Assembly (NCBI RefSeq): GCF_023074175.1
Contig: NZ_JADPKS010000103.1
Span: forward strand, 1 to 64,000
DNA: 64,000 nt
Direction: 5' to 3'
Origin: Bradyrhizobium sp. 139
GTDB lineage: Bacteria; Pseudomonadota; Alphaproteobacteria; Rhizobiales; Xanthobacteraceae
Positions within the stretch are counted from its first letter, which is position 1. Each line of letters opens with the position of its first letter. Of this stretch, positions 60,533 through 64,000 are shown in pieces. The notes under the pieces were generated by a model. That model had not been told where the DNA came from. It saw nothing but the letters and a program-made list of their open reading frames with translations, and made no database searches. A program made the position numbers and the translations under genes.

Positions 60533-61342
60533 ATGAGCAGCTCAAATAGCGATCAATGGACCCTTTCCCGCCGCTCATTCATCGGGGGCTCCGACGCTCG
60601 GATCATCATGGGCGATGATCCCGCCGCCCTGCTGCGGCTCTGGCAGGAGAAGCGGGGCGAAATCGAGCCCGAGGACTTGTCAAGGGACCTTCTTGTCCAA
60701 CTGGGAAATGCGACCGAGCCGTTGAACCGTTACTGGTACGAGAAGAACACGGGACACGCCGTCAGCCACGTGCAACGACGCGTGGTGCATCCGGTCCACC
60801 GCTGGATGGCGGCGACCCTGGACGGCAAGATTGAGGCGACGGGCGCGATTTTCGAGGCCAAGTTCATGCTGCCTTGGTCGTTCTCGGAAGAGGGGGCAAC
60901 CGCAAAGCACACGCCGCAGTTGCAGCACAACATGTGGGCAACCGCCTCCCGGATGGCCGTGCTGTCGATCATCACCGGCGGCGGCAAATGGGTGGAACTG
61001 ACCATTCCCGCCGATCCGCTGTATCAGCACCTGCTGCTGACGGCCGAAAAGAAATTCTGGCGCTGTATCGAGACCGGCGAGGCGCCGCAGCTGTTCGGCG
61101 TCGACCCGCCGCGGTCGCGCGTGGCGGCGGTCCGCATGGTCGACATGGGCACCTCGAACTCCTGGGCCGACTTCGCAGCTATTTATCGGCGGACCCGGGA
61201 CGCCGCCGTCGAGCACGAACGCGCGAAAACCGAACTGAAGGCGCTCATGCCGGAAGACGCCAAGGAAGCCTCTGGACACGGCTTGCGGGCAAAGCGATCC
61301 AAGTCTGGCGCCGTTAGTTTTGAACTGCGGGTGGCCGAGTAG
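60533..61342 (+). CDS. YqaJ family phage-type exonuclease/recombinase nuclease
   Basis: The 269-residue protein matches the YqaJ (lambda exonuclease-like) family: RRSFIGGSDARIIMGDDP, LGNATEPLNRYWYEK (Glu62), ATLDGKIE (Asp97), FEAKF (Glu108 and Lys110) and QLQHNMWAT. These are the PD-(D/E)XK catalytic residues. Such enzymes resect double-stranded DNA for a partner annealase. The start ATG 60533 has AGGA at good spacing; the frame opens at 60389. It precedes the ERF gene by 32 bases in one operon. Confidence 0.88.
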   Translation: MSSSNSDQWTLSRRSFIGGSDARIIMGDDPAALLRLWQEKRGEIEPEDLSRDLLVQLGNATEPLNRYWYEKNTGHAVSHVQRRVVHPVHRWMAATLDGKIEATGAIFEAKFMLPWSFSEEGATAKHTPQLQHNMWATASRMAVLSIITGGGKWVELTIPADPLYQHLLLTAEKKFWRCIETGEAPQLFGVDPPRSRVAAVRMVDMGTSNSWADFAAIYRRTRDAAVEHERAKTELKALMPEDAKEASGHGLRAKRSKSGAVSFELRVAE

Positions 61343-61374
61343 GCGACCCATTCCTGTCCGAAGGGAGATTGTCC

Positions 61375-62661
61375 ATGCAGCGATCCAGCGAGACCCTCAG
61401 CCAGATCGCGGGTGCCCTTGCGAGGGCGCAGGCTGAGCTCGATAATCCCGAGAAGGCACTGACTGCGACTATCGTCTCCCCTTTCCCGCGCGAGGAGAAC
61501 CGCACGTTCCGGTATGCCTCGCTCGCGAGCGGGCTCGAGATCGTCCGGAAATGCCTAACGAAGCATGAAATTGCCACCGTGCAAGCAACTGCAATTGAGC
61601 CCGAGACCGGGTTGATTAAGCTGACGACCACCCTCCTGCACAGCTCCGGCGAATGGATCGGCTCAGACTGGCCGGTGTGCCCGGTCACCGAAACGGCTGC
61701 CCCGCACCGGATGGGGGCAGCCCTGACCTACGCCCGGCGCTATGCCCTGTTCACGCTGGTCGGCATTGCCGGCGAGGACGATCTCGATGCGCCGGATCTT
61801 GCTGCCGCGGGTCCGCCTGCGGCCGCTAACGCTTTCAGCCCTTCGGTCGGACAATCTGCTTTGAGAGCGGGGAATCTTGCGCCCTCCCACGGAGGCGCCC
61901 GGGTCCGGCCCGCCACAGCGCCCGAGCCGGCCCTATCGCCTGATCGGTCAGCGGCGGTGCGGCAAGGCTTGACCGCCGAGCTTGAGCAACTGGCAGATGT
62001 GGACTCGCTGACCTCCTGGGCGCTACGGATATTGCCGCTCAAGGGTAGGCTTGCGACCTCGGACGCTGACATCATCGAAGCCGCATTTGCCGTTAAGCTC
62101 AGCGATATCATCCAACCTGCGGCAGCAGAAGAGGGTGCCCGCGTCAACTCTAAGGAGACGCTCTCGCCAGTCGCGTCGGATGATAGTCCTCAAGGCCGCC
62201 GGCGTGCTGCAGCGAAATCAATGACCAATTTGACAGCGCCGCCCTCGCTGGCCAAACGCTTGCGGCAGCGGGATAAAGAGCACTTGAAGTTTGTCACGGC
62301 GCAGCCCTGTTTGATCTGCGGCCGGACGCCTTGCGATGCCCACCACGTCAAGTTCGCCGAACCGCCGGCGATGGGCCGCAAGGTGAGCGACGAATTCACC
62401 GTGCCACTGTGCCGGCTGCATCACCGCGAGCTCCATTGGCGCGGCAATGAACGAATCTGGTGGGAGCAGCAAAGGCTTGATCCATTGCCGATCGCGGCAG
62501 GCCTATGGACAAAGACTCGCGCCACGCGGACCGATCTCGCCGCCTCTGACGAGGTAAGGGAAAGTCAAGTCGCGCTTAAGGCGCCCACTATCGAGCAATT
62601 ACCGGAACGGCGAGATCAAAGCAACGAAACGAACCCATTGGCAGGTCGAACAGTCCTATGA
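61375..62661 (+). CDS. ERF-family single-strand annealing protein fused to an HNH-like domain
   Basis: The 428-residue protein has an N-terminal ERF domain (residues 1 to about 140; FRYASLASGLEIVRKCL and GAALTYARRYALFTLVGIAGEDD, the ERF hallmark). A variable linker follows, then a C-terminal zinc/HNH-like domain (about 311-372; CLICGRTPCDAHHVKF and LCRLHHRELHW). ERF proteins anneal homologous strands; HNH domains cut DNA. Starts at ATG 61375 (GGGAG upstream) or TTG 61369. With the YqaJ nuclease it forms a recombination pair. The next gene overlaps it by ATGA. Confidence 0.87.
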   Translation: MQRSSETLSQIAGALARAQAELDNPEKALTATIVSPFPREENRTFRYASLASGLEIVRKCLTKHEIATVQATAIEPETGLIKLTTTLLHSSGEWIGSDWPVCPVTETAAPHRMGAALTYARRYALFTLVGIAGEDDLDAPDLAAAGPPAAANAFSPSVGQSALRAGNLAPSHGGARVRPATAPEPALSPDRSAAVRQGLTAELEQLADVDSLTSWALRILPLKGRLATSDADIIEAAFAVKLSDIIQPAAAEEGARVNSKETLSPVASDDSPQGRRRAAAKSMTNLTAPPSLAKRLRQRDKEHLKFVTAQPCLICGRTPCDAHHVKFAEPPAMGRKVSDEFTVPLCRLHHRELHWRGNERIWWEQQRLDPLPIAAGLWTKTRATRTDLAASDEVRESQVALKAPTIEQLPERRDQSNETNPLAGRTVL

Positions 62662-63299
62662 CCAGCATGAAGCAAATTGCAGCCAACCGTCGGAATGCCC
62701 GCTCCAGCACAGGTCCGGTGACGGAGGACGGCAAGAAACGCTCGCGCCGCAATGCCATTCGGCATGGCCTGACCGCAGAAACCGTCATCGGTGCACTGGA
62801 AGATGCCGAAGATTACGCGACTTTCGAGGTGGCGGTCATCGCCGACTATGACGCGCAGTCCGCGACCGAGCGCGAACTGGCGCTTAGGCTGGCCAGCGTG
62901 TTGTGGCGGCTGCGCCGTGCGACAGCGATCGAGAGCGGCCTGTTCGGATCCCAGGCGCGTCAACTGCTGCGGTTCGGCGGGCTGCGCCGGGCATCGGCAC
63001 CCATCGATGAACTCGAAAATGCCTCGCCCGCCGGCACCACTGGTCCCTTGTCTTTCGATGAAGGGGTCGACGTTTGGGCGGAAACGAGCCGCGAAACCGA
63101 GCCTCGGCACAGTGACGACTACCTGACTGCGAGCTTTGTCGGCCTTGCCAGCCTGCCGACCTGCCCCTTGGACCGGCTCAGCCGCTACGAAGCCAGGCTT
63201 TGGCGGCAGGCCTGCCAGATCCTGTTCACACTTCAGTATCTCGGCCGGCGACGGCCCTGGGAAAGAGGAAGGCGCGCCAGCTTCCCGTCAAATCTATGA
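62658..63299 (+). CDS. Hypothetical protein with N-terminal STGP motif, copy 2
   Basis: The 213-residue protein opens with ANRRNARSSTGPVTEDGKKR and RNAIRHGL, the same block as the protein at 57965-58558. The rest is charged and helical (ATERELALRLASVLWRLRRA; LSRYEARLWRQACQILF), reminiscent of short proteins near transposons and phage genes. It is translationally coupled to the ERF-HNH gene (ATGA overlap), so its job is probably tied to recombination. No enzymatic motif is visible. Confidence 0.8.
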   Translation: MTSMKQIAANRRNARSSTGPVTEDGKKRSRRNAIRHGLTAETVIGALEDAEDYATFEVAVIADYDAQSATERELALRLASVLWRLRRATAIESGLFGSQARQLLRFGGLRRASAPIDELENASPAGTTGPLSFDEGVDVWAETSRETEPRHSDDYLTASFVGLASLPTCPLDRLSRYEARLWRQACQILFTLQYLGRRRPWERGRRASFPSNL

Positions 63300-63453
63300 T
63301 AGCTCATCCGATGAGGTGCAGGAAGTGCAATGGCCTCGTCACAGCCGTGCGCGCCTGGCGGCAAACCTACGAGCTTCCGACGATGTGACGAACTGCTGCG
63401 GTTCGTGTCACTTCGCGGCAAACCTGATCCCGCAAATGACCGTCCTGGGCTGA
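63296..63453 (+). pseudogene. Possible broken small zinc-ribbon gene
   Basis: An ATG at 63296 overlaps the stop of the STGP gene (ATGA) and starts a 30-codon frame with MRCRKCNGLVTAVRAW, ending at TGA 63386-63388. Another frame then reads TNCCGSCHFAANLIPQM to TGA 63451-63453. CxxC in each part suggests a small zinc ribbon interrupted by a frameshift. The coupling fits the operon, but the call is tentative. Confidence 0.33.
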
Positions 63454-63860
63454 CCATGAGCGCTGCCCGGCCACGGCGTCCCCCTGCGCGCGCTCATCTT
63501 ACCGGCCAAGCTTCGGGTATTCAAATCGTGGACCGGATCGGGAATTGCCTGTCTTAAGGCAACGGCGCCGGGCTTCGCTTTGCAGGTCGGCTCTGAAGGG
63601 CTGGGCTTCGCACCATCTTGGCGCGTCTTGGCCTTGGGACGTGCATCCTTCCTCTGGGCGCAGTCGTTCGCGACGAAGAAAAAGGACCTCGATAGAACGT
63701 GTCTGCTCTCGCCCGGGGAGTCGAGGCGCATTAAGCGTCATTGATCCAGATCTGCGCTGCCGTCTTTTCGCAGGTTCGATTCGGCAAGCACTTAGGTTGA
63801 TGATCCCCGGAGCGAGCTCGGGAGGCTTTGAAGGCTGCCCTCATCCCATCTGCCCGATGG
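63454..63860. other. Gap with no recognised gene
   Basis: About 400 bases with scattered short frames on both strands. None has motifs or a supported start. No terminator or repeat was identified. Confidence 0.4.
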
Positions 63861-63999
63861 CTTAATACTTGCCATCCGACTCGATGCGAACGAGCTCCCC
63901 CAAGACTACTTCCTTTTCCCAACCACCGAATGCGGGAGCTGCGGATAAGGTTTTCCGAACGAAACCGTGCGCGGTTGCACAAGTACCGCATAGGATCAG
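63861..63999 (-). CDS. C-terminal end of an unidentified protein (5' partial)
   Basis: A leftward frame open to the window edge encodes 45 residues ending GELVRIESDGKY before TAA 63861-63863. It includes LCGTCATAHGFVRKTL and has coding-like composition. The family was not recognised, and the call depends on the frame staying open outside the window. Confidence 0.35.
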
Positions 64000-64000
64000 C

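Noticed and set aside
1..63999. CRISPR arrays, tRNA and rRNA genes
   Set aside because: No regularly spaced repeats, no tRNA-like cloverleaf and no rRNA signature were noticed on reading either strand; a covariance-model scan would be needed to exclude small RNAs.

Overview
This looks like chromosomal DNA of a high-GC alphaproteobacterium, most likely Bradyrhizobium or a close relative in the Nitrobacteraceae. The signs are dense GC-rich coding, many orphan uptake systems (ABC, TRAP, TTT), CoA-thioester catabolism, and dispersed intergenic repeats of the kind common in that family. No rRNA, tRNA, CRISPR array or integrase was seen. The displayed sequence ends at base 63999.

Layout. (1) 1-9378: a two-component flavin monooxygenase pair, a convergent 3-hydroxyisobutyrate-dehydrogenase-type gene, then an uptake and catabolism operon: taurine/nitrate-type ABC binding protein, IlvD-family dehydratase, ATPase, two permeases, and a NicX-like ring-cleavage dioxygenase. 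(2) 9375-25464: a catabolic regulon built around a fused 2-aminobenzoyl-CoA (or salicylyl-CoA) monooxygenase/reductase. It also has two acyl-CoA ligases, an acyl-CoA dehydrogenase, an enoyl-CoA hydratase, an SDR, a 3-hydroxyacyl-CoA dehydrogenase, an opine-dehydrogenase-like enzyme, a hydrolase, a PhzS-like hydroxylase, a cupin, a Liv-type binding protein, a RidA protein and a MarR regulator. Six copies of one 16-bp near-palindrome (consensus close to AYTTKAAGCYTAAAAT) stand before its transcription units and are the likely operators. (3) 25489-33024: a stress/energy group (CHAD protein, kinase-type ATPase, ADP-forming acyl-CoA synthetase fused to a GNAT domain, Crp/Fnr regulator) that is eroding; BON-domain and universal-stress-protein genes survive only as fragments.

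(4) 33031-38115: a cyclase gene broken at a four-base homopolymer, a TetR-type operator without a nearby TetR gene, a TRAP transporter and an SDR. (5) 38131-45655: an operon for a molybdenum hydroxylase with a TTT-type binding protein and a ModA-like protein lacking a signal peptide; divergent to it is a second, DMSO-reductase-family molybdoenzyme and an enoyl-CoA hydratase. (6) 45656-46535: dispersed repeats. (7) 46536-53449: a 2-hydroxyacid/glyoxylate module with GlcG-like protein, a GlcD/iron-sulfur fusion, a GntR regulator and two tandem serine-glyoxylate-type aminotransferases. (8) 53479-57643: an enoyl-CoA hydratase and a complete TTT transporter.

(9) From about 57.8 kb to the end: a mosaic accessory segment. 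It opens with a CoA-transferase cut down to its last 35 or so codons. It carries two paralogues of a small STGP-motif protein, an IS630-type transposase scar, and a phage-like recombination operon (YqaJ exonuclease plus an ERF annealase fused to an HNH domain) divergent from a small XRE regulator. The best candidates for something new are the six-site regulon, the ERF-HNH/YqaJ/STGP operon, the NicX-like transport operon and the signal-less ModA-like protein tied to a molybdenum hydroxylase.
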